NCBI GenBank assembly: GCA_030549495.1 | Contig: JAUIRK010000902.1 | Span: forward strand, 467,001 to 531,000 | From: Nectonema munidae | Lineage: Eukaryota > Nematomorpha > Nectonematoida > Nectonematidae | Length of the DNA stretch: 64,000 nucleotides | Direction: 5' to 3' | In this document: piece after piece, positions 33,917 through 45,909 of the stretch | Numbering within the stretch: position 1 is the first letter of the stretch | How the letters are laid out: the number at the start of each line of letters is the position of its first letter | The notes under the pieces: generated by a model | The model's database searches: none | Told to the model about the DNA's origin: nothing | The model's input: the letters and a program-made list of their open reading frames with translations, nothing else | Made by a program: the position numbers and the translations under genes

Positions 33917-34847
33917 GCTACCAATACTACTTTTTGAAAATTTTTACTTGTTTGATTTGAAAAAAGAATTAAACTGTTTTTCAATATTTCTTTTTCATGA
34001 TATATATATCATTAGAAAGCTTATCGTTTGCTACATACTCTAGAATAATTTATTTTTGCAAAAGTTTTAAAAAATTTTAATAAATGGACATTACTTCGAA
34101 AAATTTTGTCTAAATTTTTGAAAAAATTACGGACCACCTTTTTGTTTAAGCATAATGTGTCTTTTAAAAAAAAAATTAAATGAAAATGGTGTCATTGGAA
34201 AGGTATACTCTTTGTGGTTAACATAGGCTAGGTTAAACAAATAAATATATCTTTATTTTTCCAAAATCTGCTTTTATGTGAGGTCAGTCAAGTTTTATCT
34301 AGTTTCAAAAAATATCAATAATAATTAACGTTCTTAATTTATAAAATATTTTTTGAATATTTTATATTCACAAAGGTAAAATATGATTTTTCACATTTTA
34401 AAATTTCATAGTTAAAGAAAACTGTCGAAAATTAATATATATTTTTTACTTTTTATGGGTCAGTAGTATAGGTCAGTATAATGTTTTTCTAATAAATTTA
34501 AAATTATTTTTGAAGTGAAAAATATTGATCGAATGTACAAGATTTGAAGCTATACTCTTTGTGGGTAAAATACGCTAGGTTTTACAAATAAATATATTTT
34601 TATTTTTTCAAAATCCGCTTTTATTTGAGGTCAGTCAACTTTTATCTAGTTTCAAAAAATACCAATAATTAACGTGATGAGTTTATATATTATTTCTTCA
34701 AAATTTTATATTCACAAAGGTAGAATATGGGTTTTAACATTTTAAAATGTCATAGTTAAATAAAACTGTCGAAAATTAATATATATTTTTTACTTTTTAT
34801 GGGTCAGTAGAGGTCAGTATAATATTTTTCTAATAAATTTTAAATTT
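33917..34847 (+). repeat. Direct repeat E, copy 2
   Basis: It matches 21701-22629 at high identity by eye. Differences include TGTAGCAC-free AT indels and a lost TAGTAT in the second GGGTCAGTAG motif. The two copies bracket a 12-kb repeat-rich interval. Confidence 0.9.
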
Positions 34848-36060
34848 TTTAAGTTGATTAGGGATACTATTGAAAGTTTCTACGTGGCCTCATCGAGTTT
34901 ATATATTTAATTTCAGGAATCATTCCAATCCTCCAACTATTTCTACAGCGTCTCCTTTATCTTCTGAGGAACTTTTGGTCCCTCAACCCTCCCACTTTGT
35001 TATCAACAGTGGGAAAAAAGGAATGTAGATCAAGAGGGTTAAACCTGTTAACAATTTTAAAATTGATTTTAACCTGTCCCTGATGCAGCCAATCACGGGT
35101 GCGTATGCTCCTGAAACTTCTGGCACATGGATGGTAAAATGACTTTCTTTTTTATTCTCTCCGTGTTTACCTCCACCCACTACCTCGCTATTCTTTAATC
35201 TTCCCCATAAATCTGACAAGCAAAGTTAGAAAAGAAAAGCTTCTTCGTGATTTAGTTAGAAAAGTTTCCATGTCAGTGAGCAAGAAGATAAAGAAATGTA
35301 CCGACTAACAAAAGCGTTTCCGCTACTTGGTGGAAGGTAGGATCAAACGCTGTTGTCCACCCCTCGCCCAAACTTCTGGATGACAAACTCGAGAACAGTT
35401 CTTTGAAGATGTTCAGGGTCAGGACTTGCACTTCGCATTCGTCATCTCCAAAGAAAATTTTTTGAATATAATTCGTTTTTCTTATCCTTGCCCTTCAATA
35501 CTTCAAATATTCAGATCCTCTCACGGAACAAGTTACCTCCAAAGCAAGAATGTTGCGTTAAATGGGACCCGATGCAAACTCTCAGAGCAAATAGTGATTA
35601 CCTTTTGAGATAAGCTCAAATGGCACCTTCGCAATACCATCGAATGCCAACAAAAAACAACAAAACAAAAAAAGACATAAACCCGAAAAGTCAAAGCACT
35701 CAAATCGTCATGACACTTGCACAATAATGCTGTTTTCCCCATTTTTTCTCGTGCGTATATCAAACCTTGGGTATACTCTACCAACGCCCTTGTTATAACC
35801 GACACCACTGCACTTATTTATTACTTTATTGATATGTTCAATATAGAATTATTATTTCGTTATTAAAGAACAATATCCTAATTCCCTTTTCATGCAAGTT
35901 CTCAATGGTAGTTTTCAAGAAATAAATAAAAAGTTTTCTAAAAATTTTAAAAAGTATTTTAAAGCTTATAAATATATTTTTTTAATTGTTAAATTACTTT
36001 GCTGGTTACTTTTTAATTTATTTTTTTGACATTAAAAAAACAAATCTATTAAATCTACAA
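34848..36060. other. Less AT-rich unassigned block with exon-like piece
   Basis: A splice-acceptor-like ATTTAATTTCAG ends at 34915, followed in the plus strand by a frame rich in Ser/Pro (SNPPTISTASPLSSEELLVP, about 34916-35026) that ends at a stop. The composition differs from its AT-rich neighbours up to about 35820. Frames at 34983-35219 (minus), 35426-35608 (plus) and 35533-35808 (minus) overlap each other and none shows a family motif. Something coding or formerly coding may lie here, but I cannot name it. Confidence 0.25.
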
Positions 36061-36148
36061 ACGCTCATTTTTATTATAATATTCTTAAACAAATTTTTAA
36101 CTTTGCTTTAAGGCATTTTTTTGTTCTTGATATTCTTATACGTTTTAT

Positions 36149-37023
36149 ATGAAGAAGAATAAAACGAAAAGTAATATTAAAAGTTCAGAATGGAGCTGTT
36201 TTTTTTGTTCTAATGTTAGTTCTGATATGATAAAATGTAGTTCTTGTTTGAACTGGTTTTGTCTTGTATGTCAAAAAATTCCTCAGCCGTTATTAGAACT
36301 TCTTGACAAATGGGAAAGTTCTGGCGTTAGATGGTTTTGTAGTACATGCTCTACATGTGATTCTACAACTTTGAAAAAATCTGTTGATCATATTTCAGTT
36401 GAAATTATAGACTTGAAAAAAAAGAATGAAAATGCTTTAACGTCGTTGCAAGCAGACTTCTCTAACAAAATTGATGCTTTGTCTGATAGTATTACGCATC
36501 TAGCAAATCTTCAAGAAATAAAAAGCAATAATATATCTGATAAGCTTGATAGTGTCAATCATAAATTTTCAGATAGTTTTAAAAATTCATCAAATAAAAA
36601 CAAAAATAAGGGTATAGAGCCTGTTCTTAATTTCAGAAAAATTATTAAAGAAGCTTTAGATGATGAACGTGCTCAGGATTTCGATAAGCAAAGGAGAAAG
36701 CTTAATCATATTGTTCATGGTGTTTTAGAGTATGATGCGGAGGTTAGAATTAATGATGAAAGTTTTATTAGTGAATTATTTAATACACATGTTAACTTAA
36801 ATCTTGTTAAAGTAAAGAAGATTGTCAGGTTGGGTAAAAATTCTGGTAGTGTATCGTCCAAAAGACCAATTAGAATAACCTATGAAAATATTGAGAGCAA
36901 ATTATTTGTTAAAAGTGCCCTTTAAAATTTAAAGAAGGCTCAGAAAATTTTTGTTTCAAATGATTTCAATCCAGTAGAAAGAGAAAGGATCAACTCCCTA
37001 AAACCTGGAAGAAAAGATGATTG
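36149..37023 (+). pseudogene. LINE ORF1 with PHD-like finger
   Basis: Nucleic-acid-binding ORF1 protein of a CR1-group LINE. Residues 14-73 hold a PHD-like Cys array: W-S-C-F-F-C, then K-C-S-S-C, F-C-x-x-C and R-W-F-C-S-T-C. A Lys/Asp/Ser-rich coiled-coil-like stretch follows (about 90-165), then a C-terminal domain with RRKLNHIVHGVLE, VKKIVRLGK and R-P-I-R-I-T-Y. An in-frame stop at 36923-36925 is followed in the same frame by LKKAQKIFVSNDFNPVERER, which continues the family sequence to about 37023, so the original protein was about 290 residues. ATG 36149 gives the complete PHD start. Confidence 0.82.
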
Positions 37024-37119
37024 ATATTTGTTTGTTGTTTCAGGTGATTGTTTAAAAGATCTAAAAATTATAAAGAAAAAAAATATGATAAAATCTTTAA
37101 CAACACCTTTAGTATAGAA

Positions 37120-37326
37120 GCTCCTTTGCTTAATTCAAATAAATTATGTATCAATATTTTATACTAATGCTAACCAATTATTTAGTAAGCTAAAAGAGTT
37201 GTCCTATTTTCTAGAGAAAATTTTTTGTTGCTGCAGTGACTGAGGTTCTCCCAAAGAAAAAATCTTTGTTGAGCAATTCTACTATCTATGATATTGAGAA
37301 CTATGTAATAGTGCATACTAATGGGA
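37120..37326 (+). pseudogene. LINE endonuclease, N-terminal part
   Basis: Start of the apurinic-type endonuclease of the same LINE. The translation gives I-F-Y-T-N-A-N-Q-L (motif with catalytic Asn), then after a frame slip VAAVTEVLPKK (the T-E-V motif with the metal-binding Glu). It ends at YDIENYVIVHTNGN, where a Ty3-type fossil interrupts it. The C-terminal half resumes at 40384. Confidence 0.75.
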
Positions 37327-40300
37327 ATTGTCTATGCCATATTTCTTGACAGGCTTTCGTTCCCTTGTTGATCTTCTTAGGTGTGGTGCTTCCACTTTTG
37401 ATTCTTCACCGTTGCTGGGTTCTTCGTTTGGAGAAGGATCCTTAGTGTATTCAGAGCAAGAGGTTTCTTCTAATTCCTTTTCAGTTTGGTTGGGGGCAAG
37501 ATGCTTGAGAGCCACGGTGTTCTCCTTCCCATTTTGCGATTTTACCCTTGCGCATTGCGGATTAATTTCCAAAAGTTCGACTAACTCCACTTGAGGCTTT
37601 GCTTTCGACGGGATAGGGAATTTCTTCATCCAAACAGTTTTTATATTAGACAGCCAATCTGGAACTTTATTGTTGGCGCTGTTTTCGGAGTGCATTCAAG
37701 CAATCTGGAAGAACGTCTTCCCATTTTTCGATGGGCAGTCGTTGAATCTCTGTTGCTAAAGTGACGGTTTTCCAGATAATTCCGTTGTATCTTTCGCATT
37801 GAGAATTGCCTTGAGGATTATAAGCTGTTGTGAAAGTCGAGGCTACGCCTTTACTTAAAAGAAAAGTTTTAAGTTCACTCGATAAAAATGAGCTTCCTCG
37901 ATCTGAGTGTACATATTTAGGTAGTCCAAAGATTGCGAAAACTTCTTGCAAACATTTTATTACCGTAGTTGACGTCGTATCCTTGCAAGGAAAAGCAAAT
38001 GGAAATCTAGAATACTCGTCAATGATAGTGAGAATGTACTTGTTCTTGGTTTCTGATGGCAAAGGACCTTTGAAGTCGATAGATAGTCTATCAAATGGTT
38101 TTGTAGACTTTACCATGTGGTCTCCGTAAGACTTGAAGAATCTTGGTTTGCATTTACAACAGACTTGGCAGTTCTTTGTCATCACTTTTATTTCGTCCAT
38201 TGAAAAGGGTAGGTTCTTTTCTCTGAGTCTTTTGAAATTGAACATGCACGTGATAACGCATCTGCGGATAAATTGTCGATTCCAGGTCGATACTTGATGT
38301 CAAAGGAATATGAAGCTAACTCCAAACGCCAGCGAAGCATCTTGTCGTTTTTGATTTTGTTCTTGCCATTATTGCTAAAAATGCAGGAAACTGCTTTCTG
38401 GTCCGTCACTACGGTAAAGTGTTGTCCAATTAGGAAGTGCTTCCAGTGTCGTACCGATGCGATGATGGCGTAAGCTTCTTTCTCCACGATGTGTGCTTTG
38501 GTTTCTGCTAGATTAAGAGTTTTGGAAAAGAATGCTACAGGCCTTCCATTTTGCAAGATTGAGGCGGCGATTGTCTTCTCTGAAGCGTCTGTTTCCACAA
38601 CGAATGGCACACCACTCTTGGTTGCGTGTAAAGTAGATCTACCAATTTCTTCTTTGAGAGAGTGAATTACTTTTATTTGACTGTTGGTTAGAGGAAAGGA
38701 GAGATTGAACTTTCGTGGAGTAATTGGAAATCCATTTGGCGTAATATGAGAAGAATCCCATCATTCTTTTCAATTCAGCAGAACTTCGCGGTATTGGCAT
38801 TTTCTTTCCCACGGAATTCAATGGTGATGTCTTTATGTCTTTTGAGAAAACTAATTCCCAAGATGACCTCTTTCCACAAGTTAGGTAAAATCAAGAACTC
38901 CACATTATCGTAGACTTTATTTTGAACTTGCTAGAAGCCATACTGACCTTTTCTTTGCAGGAATATAGCTTAAAATTCAGTCGACGATCAGTATCTTTGT
39001 CCAAGAAGTTGTCGGTGCTCCCAGCGTCGACGAGTACTTGACATTTAGAGCCGTTGAGAAGAACGATGCTTTTCCAGCTGGATTTCTTCGACGTTCCATT
39101 GATGTTTGAAACGTTTTTCCTTGCCGATCGACAAACTTTGGAGAAATGTCCAAGTTTACCACACTTGAAGCAGGTATGACGCTTGGCAGGACACAACTCT
39201 CTAGAGTTTCTAGGGTGTCTTTTACCTCCACAGAAGTAGCAATTTCCATTTGAAGATTTTAAAAAGGAAGAACAACTATCCATCTCTAACGCTTCACGAT
39301 TTTGACGGGTTGAGAGTTCATCAGGTTGGTTCTCGTTTGCGGTTGCAGCAAGCGTTAGGGTATTGGACGCGTAGCTTTCGCTTTGGCTTAAAGCTTGCTC
39401 CATAGCTCTAGCTTGATTGACTGCGGTGTTGAGATCAAGTTTCGTGTTTTCAAGAAGTCTGGTTCGAATATCACTTTTCCTCAATCCAGAGATGAGAGAA
39501 TCTCTTATGAAAAGATCTTTGTGCTCATCGGCAGTTACTTCTTTGAATTCGCAATTCATGGATAACACCTTCAAGGATTGAAAGAAAGAGTCGACGGTCT
39601 CGTCATTTGATTGAACGCGCGTTGAGAGGAGGTGCCTTGCATGAACTTCGTTAGGAACTTTGACGTATGCACTTTCCAATTGCTTTATTGCCATCTCATA
39701 ACTTGACGCTTTTTGTATGCTTTCAGCAACGTCAGGTCCCAAGTGAATGATGAGAAGTTCAAGCTTGTTGGGACTGTGATCCTTCAAACAGTCAAGGTAG
39801 TAAGTGAATCCTCTAAACCAGTGCTTCCATAATTTTCCACTTTGTTCTTCGTTAGGGAGAACGTTGAACTCTTTTGGTCTGACGGCTTTTTCCATAAAGG
39901 GTTGGATGTTGAATAAAATTGTGATGAATAGAAAGAATCTGAAAGGCTGGAGCTTTTATTCAACAAATAGCGCGTTAAAAGACATAACTACATATATATA
40001 TATATATATATATAAGAATTTGCATAGTAAAAGAAAAGTCTATATTAATAGAATAGAAGAATTGTGATGTTCAGAGAAGTGTTAATGACAAATAATTAAT
40101 GACAAAAATAAATATAACTATGACAGATAATTATGGTTAAATGAAAAGATATTATGTGTAGGTTTATAAACAAAAATGATGATAATAGTAATAATAATAA
40201 TAATGAAGAAGGGTTATTTGAATAATACAACGTGCACAAAGAAATTTTGTTTAATGTAATTGAACTTTTTAATCCCAAATTTATTGAATACCTTGTCTTA

Positions 40301-40380
40301 AGAGAGTATTTATATTTTGCTGTGTATACAGAAGTCCTAATTCACTTTTCTCTTAATCTTTAAATGAAATAATTTTTCTT
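37327..40380 (-). mobile_element. Ty3/gypsy-type LTR retroelement fossil (broken)
   Basis: Fossil of the Ty3/gypsy family on the minus strand, inserted in the endonuclease region of the CR1-group LINE. Parts recognisable in order from the right: gag-like region with two zinc knuckles, protease-like region (D-A-G-S-T-D), reverse transcriptase remnant, RNase H (39.9 to 38.2 kb), then integrase with an H-H-C-C-like start and D,D,E core and a basic tail (38.2 to 37.3 kb). It is broken and incomplete, with several breaks, and no LTR pair was recognised. Borders are set by where the LINE coding sequence stops and resumes. The coding parts are still easy to recognise, so it is probably of moderate age and younger than the LINE. 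Confidence 0.9.
39990..40012 (+). repeat. (TA)n microsatellite
   Basis: A run of about 11 TA units in the non-coding right part of the fossil insertion. Confidence 0.95.
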
Positions 40381-40383
40381 TTA

Positions 40384-42788
40384 GATTTACTGTGCTCTAA
40401 ATTCTCACATAGCAACATTATAATTTTGGGTGACTTTAATTACTCTGAAATTGAATGGAACTCGATGTGTAATAAAATTGATAAATATCAAAGGTTTCTT
40501 AATTTTTTGCAAGAAAAATGTTTTTTACAACTTGTAAATAAGCCTACAAGAATTGGTAATTTTGGTTCCTTCTCAACTCTTGATTTGATAATTACTAATG
40601 TACCTGTTTTAGTCTCCACTCTGAGGTTCTTTTCTCCCCTCGTTAAGAGTGATCATGTATGCATTACTTTTAATCTATTAATAAAGACAAAAACTGGTAT
40701 TTCTTTAACTAAAAAATATAATTACCGAACTGGAAACTATGATAAGATTATTGCTGATTTTTCTAAAGTTGACTGGAATGTTGTCAAAGGCTTTAAACTT
40801 GTTAAGTTTTATTCTTTCTTTTTAAGTAAACTTTCCCCTCTTATAGAAAAGTATATTCCTCTAAAAAAATCTCATAATAAATCTCAAATTTATTTTACTA
40901 AAAGAATTAAATTTCTTCTAAAAAAAAAGAAAAAACTCTTTGCTAATTTCTCCAAATCTAGGAGTAGACATATGTATGACCAATTCAAACAAATATCTAT
41001 TACTTTGAGGAAGGACACGCGCAAAGCTAGAATATCTTATGAGAGCAAACTTCTTTCCAATTATAAATATAGTCCTAAAAATGTTTGGTCGTACATAAAT
41101 CAAAAGCCCAACAATAGTTTTTCTGAACTAGTTGAATATAATGGATTATTATCCACCATCACTGATGCTGAAAGAGCTAATGTGTTTAGTGAGTATTTTA
41201 GTTCTTGTTTTTCAAATTTTGGTACCAATTGTGATAAAAGAAACTTTTTGACTACTTGTTACGCTTCTATTGAATGCATTAACTTTGATGTAGTTGAAAT
41301 AAGTAGTAAGTTGAAAAAATTGAATAAGTTTAAGTCTCCTGGCATTGATAATTTACATCCTCATGTCACCTGTGAACTGTATGAAGTTACTAGCAGAACC
41401 AGTTAAAATAATTTTTGAAAAGTCATTAGAGAAACAAAAATTTCTAGATGACTGGAAAACGGCCTTAGTCATACCTGTTTTAAAAAGTGAAATAAGAAAC
41501 TTCGTCAGAATTGCAGACCTATAAGTCTTAATCCAATTCTATCAAAAGTAGTTGAGTCATTTATAGCTGATAAAATTTTGTGTCATATAGATAGCTTTGA
41601 ACTTTTCAATTCTAATCAGGATGGGTTCATGAATGGTAAATCTACAATTACAAACCTTCTAGAGTTTCAAAATGACGTAGTTCATCTACTAGAGCTAAAT
41701 GATACAGTTGATGTAATTTATCTAGACTTTCATAAGGCTTTTGATTCTATTTCTCATAAATATTTAGCCGATAAGCTGGAGTCATTTGGTGTTAAAGGTA
41801 ATTTACTTGGGTTATTGAAAAATTATCTTGAAGATAGAAAACAAATTGTTGTTGTCAATGGCACTCATTCTCATGAAAAGCTGGTTACAAGCGGAGTCCC
41901 GCAGGGATCCGTGCTTGGACTTTTGCTGTTCAATATATTTCTCAATGATCTTTTGAACATGATAAATTCTAAAATAAAAGTGTTTGCTGATGATATTAAA
42001 ATTTATAATGTATCTAAACCTCATGGTAGAAGTTGCTTGCAGAATGATTTAGTGGGGATCTTTCATTGGTGTAGTAGATGGGAGATGAAATTAAATTTAG
42101 CCAAGTGTACTCATCTGCAAATTGGATCACAAAGTATTCAGTCTTACTTTATTTGCGGGCACAAACTAAATAAAGTAGATTCTCAAAAAGACTTAGGAGT
42201 AATTGTAAACTTTAATCTTGATCCAAGAGAAAAATTTCAACAAGAGTTCATAAAGCCTTTCAAGTCTTTCATCAAGTTTACAAAAGGTTTGCTCTATTTG
42301 ATGCCAACATAGCATTGCTTTTGTATAAAATCCTCATCAGGCCTATTTTAGAGTATAGTAATGTTGTTGCCTTTCCCTTCCACTCCTGTGCTGTTGCAAA
42401 TATTGAAAGAGTGCAGAGAACAATTACTAAAAAGATATTAGGAATGAAACATTTCAGCTATAAAGAAAGATTGAAAAAATTGAATTTGCCTTCCATGATG
42501 TATAGGTTTAAAAGAAATGATATCATTAACGTTTACAACATTGCAAATGAAAAGTTGAAAATGGCTTCACAAATCTTACCTCAATTTTCTGAAAGACTAC
42601 AAAGGTTTTATTCCTTCAAGTTTAAAAAGCGACATTGCAAAAAGTTATATCTGAAAAGATTTTTTACTCAACGTATGATAAATGACTGGAATGCCTTGCC
42701 TGATTTTGTTATTAATGCCCCTTCCTTGAATGTTTTTAAAAACATACTCGATGAGTTTTGGAAGGAAAAAATGTTTGAGCATGAATAA
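40384..42788 (+). pseudogene. CR1-group LINE: endonuclease C-part and reverse transcriptase
   Basis: The frame resumes with LDLLCSKFSHSNIIILGDFN (G-D-F-N, metal-binding motif) and then TRIGNFGSFSTLDLIITN and L-V-K-S-D-H (catalytic Ser-Asp-His), completing the endonuclease. The reverse transcriptase follows: KFKSPGIDNLHPHV, FKSxxxxDDWKTALVIPVLK, R-P-I-S-L-N-P, DVIYLDFHKAFDSISHK (motif A), GVPQGSVLG at 41893-41919 (motif B) and VFADDIKIY at 41979-42005 (motif C, intact F-A-D-D). The C-terminal part reads NIERVQRTITKKILGMK. Three frame slips are seen, near 41380, 41490 and 42300, so the copy is dead but recent enough to read throughout. Motif style and tail place it in the CR1/L2/Rex group. Confidence 0.9.
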
Positions 42789-42857
42789 AGATCTGGACCT
42801 TCATAAATACGATGCGAATATTCTTCATAGGCTTTTTTGCCTCTTTTTTTCGCTAAT

Positions 42858-42885
42858 AAATTATGTTATTATGTTATGTTAATAT
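42858..42885 (+). repeat. LINE 3' tail, TTATGTTA repeats
   Basis: ATTATGTTATTATGTTATGT ends the LINE. Short 8-bp tandem tails in place of poly(A) are typical of CR1-group elements. This fixes the 3' end near 42885. Confidence 0.8.
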
Positions 42886-43539
42886 AGAAGTATTGTTGAA
42901 TTCACTATTATTTAAGTTTTTGAAAAACAAAAAAGTTCGTTACAGAGAGTGCAAATATCTCTGCCCCTAATCGGGAAAAAAAACTAAAATTTAACAGTAG
43001 AATATCTAAATAGTATAAAATATAGATGCAAGTCTTAATTTGAATTTTTTGACCCTTTTTTATTGTTCAATAATTTTGTTTTATTTTCTTAATTATTAAA
43101 TAATTTTTTAAAAGGATTTTGAATTTTCTATTTTAAATGATATAGCAATAGATTATCAGAGTGTTCCCTAATAGTAACCTATCATACATGTGAATTACAC
43201 ATTAACTGTCAAATTACTCCCTATCAAACTTACTACAAATCCTTACTCCCACAATCTTCTCCTCCAGTCAACAACACTCTCATCCAACCCAAAATCAATC
43301 CACTACCTTTATTTCACCCCTCTTCACTATTGCCTTTCTCTCTTTACACCTGTTTCATCAAATCCATCTCTAAAACTTCTAATTACGACCCCCTCCATCT
43401 TTAGTTCAAATTCATTAAGAATATTCCTGGATAGCTCAAAAAACGCAAACAAATCTTCCTATGCTTTTGCGCTCTTCTCCTTTTTACTCAAAAACGTCAG
43501 CGAAGCAAATAAATTTAGGAAATAATTTTCAGGCGAAAC
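42886..43539. other. Unassigned, with a pyrimidine-rich patch
   Basis: 43180-43420 is unusually C/T-rich on the plus strand. The 111-codon frame at 43190-43525 is a Ser/Leu/Thr/Pro-rich reading of it without family motifs. I do not call a gene. Confidence 0.45.
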
Positions 43540-44215
43540 TAATAAATTTGATTGACATTTTCACTTTCTAATTACGAAAACCCGAGTTCAAAAATCAGCA
43601 TGCATGCTCATCAACTATATGATATATGATGCATGGTGATCTAGTATAAAAAATATATTTTATTAAAAATTTGATTAATACTCTTGGAGAAAAATTTCAC
43701 AAATAAACGTTAAAATTGATGGATATTTTTAGACATTTTGACACTCGAATTGCAAAAATTGGCTACGGAAATGAAATCAGTATGTTGGATTAGTATAAAA
43801 TATCTTTATTTAAAAGTTGAATAATATTCTTGAACACAATTTTTAGTCGAAAAAAGCAAATTTGATCGACACTTTCATAAATTTATCATCATGGCCGATT
43901 TGGTATAAAAAAATTAATTTTATTTAAAATTTGAATCTATGTTTTCGTAAGCAATATAATCATCAATGAAAATTTTGATTGATATTTGCTACAAAGTTGT
44001 TGGTTTATTGGAAGAATATGTATATTTAAGTGTTACTTCTTCCAATATATATATGATTATAAAATTTCAAGAATGTATCTAATGTAAACATTAAGTTATA
44101 GACACTATACTATAAAAATTTTGTTGAAAAAATGCATACTTGGTTTTGATTGACAGTTTTTGACATGAGCATTTTCATTATCGAAATCACACTATAATAA
44201 ATTTTTCCTATTTAA
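43540..44215 (+). repeat. Family-B tandem units plus tail, copy 2
   Basis: About three units of roughly 130-150 bp, each with TTTGATTGACATTTTCAC or TTTGATCGACACTTTCAT, AATTGCAAAAA, GAAATCAGCATG and GGTATAAAA. The conserved tail at 43980-44215 carries TCTAATGTAAACATTAAGTT and TGACAGTTTTTGACATGAGC. It is homologous to 20085-20650 and 56230-57215. Confidence 0.75.
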
Positions 44216-44423
44216 AAGAAATATTTTCCTCCAACTTACAAAATAAAAGTCCGTGTAATAAATATTTTTCCAATTTTTAAAATTAATAAAATAGATATTT
44301 GAAAGCCAGCTACTGTAGAAGTTCTTTTATATATTTAAAACTAGAACTTGAAAAAAGCAACCATTTTTCTATGTGTAAGTATTGAAATTGTTCCCTGAAA
44401 AATTTCTTGTTCTGATGTTTCAG

Positions 44424-44617
44424 CTAAGAAGGGAAAGAAGGAAGTTGAGAAAAAAAATACGGACCCTCTCTCTCGTAAAGTCAAGGCTTGCTCCGTGAAT
44501 CATGATATAAACATTTTTGGCTGTTTTTCATTTTCAACACAACTCCAAGAGAGCGTATATTTTAAACAGAATAACGAAATCACAACTTTACTTTCCTCAA
44601 AAGCGCGCAAAATATGA
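44424..44617 (+). CDS. Possible terminal exon of an unknown gene
   Basis: The acceptor TCTGATGTTTCAG ends at 44423. The frame (phase 2) then reads KKGKKEVEKKNTDPLSRKVK, A-C-S-V-N-H-D-I-N-I-F-G and on to a stop at 44615-44617, 63 residues. The Lys/Glu-rich start followed by a mixed region looks protein-like against AT-rich surroundings. No family was recognised, the upstream exon is not found, and no clear polyadenylation signal follows closely. Confidence 0.22.
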
Positions 44618-44949
44618 AAGAAGATGATGATATGAAATTCAAATATTTACTTTGTAACGACACATCCACGTCAAATTGCAATTTTTATTTACTGAGTTTA
44701 GCTTCCTTAGTTTTAGATGTAAAAGTTGTCCCATTACTTCATCGAAAAAGGCGAACGTGAGCACGCTAAAACGCACATTTCATTTAGTCAATTTTCTGTC
44801 AGAATATTCACATGCTTCGCTCAAAAGTAAAACATTTTTTACATATATTTTTAGTGTGATATATATATTTTACTTATTCTGAGTCCAGTAATGAAGTTCA
44901 TTTTTATGTAAATCACTCAAAAATAATAAAAAAATCATTTAAATATAAC

Positions 44950-45190
44950 AGTTTACATTAATTTTTTTTTTAAATACTTATAAAAAGTTTTTTACACATA
45001 TATATCCATTTTCATGCTGAGTTTAGAACTGGTGTTTATTTATTATGAAAATCAAACAAACATGTCAGAAATAATTTAAATATGATAGTTCATGTCAAAA
45101 GTGCTGAATTTAATGATGATGTTCATTTTTATAAAAATCAACCAAATGTGTTAAAAAAATCAATCAAACCACAGAATCAAGGCCAAGTAT
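44950..45190 (+). repeat. Diverged satellite family-A units
   Basis: About one and a half monomers of the 8.2-15.2 kb satellite family in the same orientation, with AAATACTTATAAAAAGTTTT, TTACACATATATATCCATTT and AAATCAACCAAATGTGT. Divergence is much higher than between monomers of the large array. Confidence 0.8.
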
Positions 45191-45909
45191 AAAAATGTTA
45201 CAAATTCGTTATAGGCTGGTAATCTCTACGTCATTTCTTCTTCCTTCACTAAAAAATAATTTTTTGAATCATGTGTTCGAAAAAACCTTTTTTAAAGATT
45301 TATATAGAATAGACTTTATGCGATCTTAGAGATTTCTTATTAGAGAATCTTCTTGATGATCTTTCTTCAAAAAATTATCGGTAATGTTCAGTGTTCAATT
45401 AGAAAAAACTCGCTCTTTCACGCCAAAGGAAAACAATGGTAAAATTGAATAGAAATTATAAAATTATCTTGAAATCTTAACATATTGACATCTATGACTC
45501 CTTTGATAACTCAGACCGGTTAAAAATTTTAAGATTTCCTATACATTTTAGTTAAATGGTAACTGAAAGCTTAGGTGATAAGCTAAATTTTTCCTTCGCA
45601 AACGAGGAACTCCTTGTTCACAGGCAACACCTTTTTTGAAATATACGCAATATTTTAGTCATCTTTGTTAAAATTATTATCTCCATAAGACTAATGCGCT
45701 GACTATTTAAAAGGGGGCGCAGAAGTTACTATTAAAATTTTCTTTTGTTCACACGATCGTTTTCCTTTGCTTTCACTTCCCCTTCTTCTCTCCTTCAAAC
45801 AATTTTATAATGCGTTTTATTTTTTTCCTAAATAAATATTTCATACTCAACATGAATGAAGAAAATAATTTCTCAAAACATAAGTTCCAGTTCTTATTAA
45901 TTGACCCTC
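45191..45909. other. Unassigned, downstream of SAM gene copy 2
   Basis: The last exons of the SAM-domain gene would be expected here by comparison with the copy at 59.8-60.4 kb, but I could not find them. No other feature is seen. Confidence 0.4.

Noticed and set aside
33846-34043. 65-codon frame at the start of repeat E copy 2
   Set aside because: It is Phe/Leu/Ile-rich AT noise and is not conserved in repeat E copy 1.
35426-35808. Overlapping plus and minus frames of 60 and 91 codons
   Set aside because: The frames overlap on opposite strands and neither shows a motif; I kept only a general note that the block may be formerly coding.
37328-38473. Plus-strand frames of 66-99 codons across the Ty3-type fossil
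   Set aside because: They are shadows of the minus-strand integrase and RNase H regions.
43190-43525. 111-codon frame rich in Ser, Leu, Thr and Pro
   Set aside because: The plus strand is simply pyrimidine-rich here; there are no family motifs, splice signals or homologous copy.
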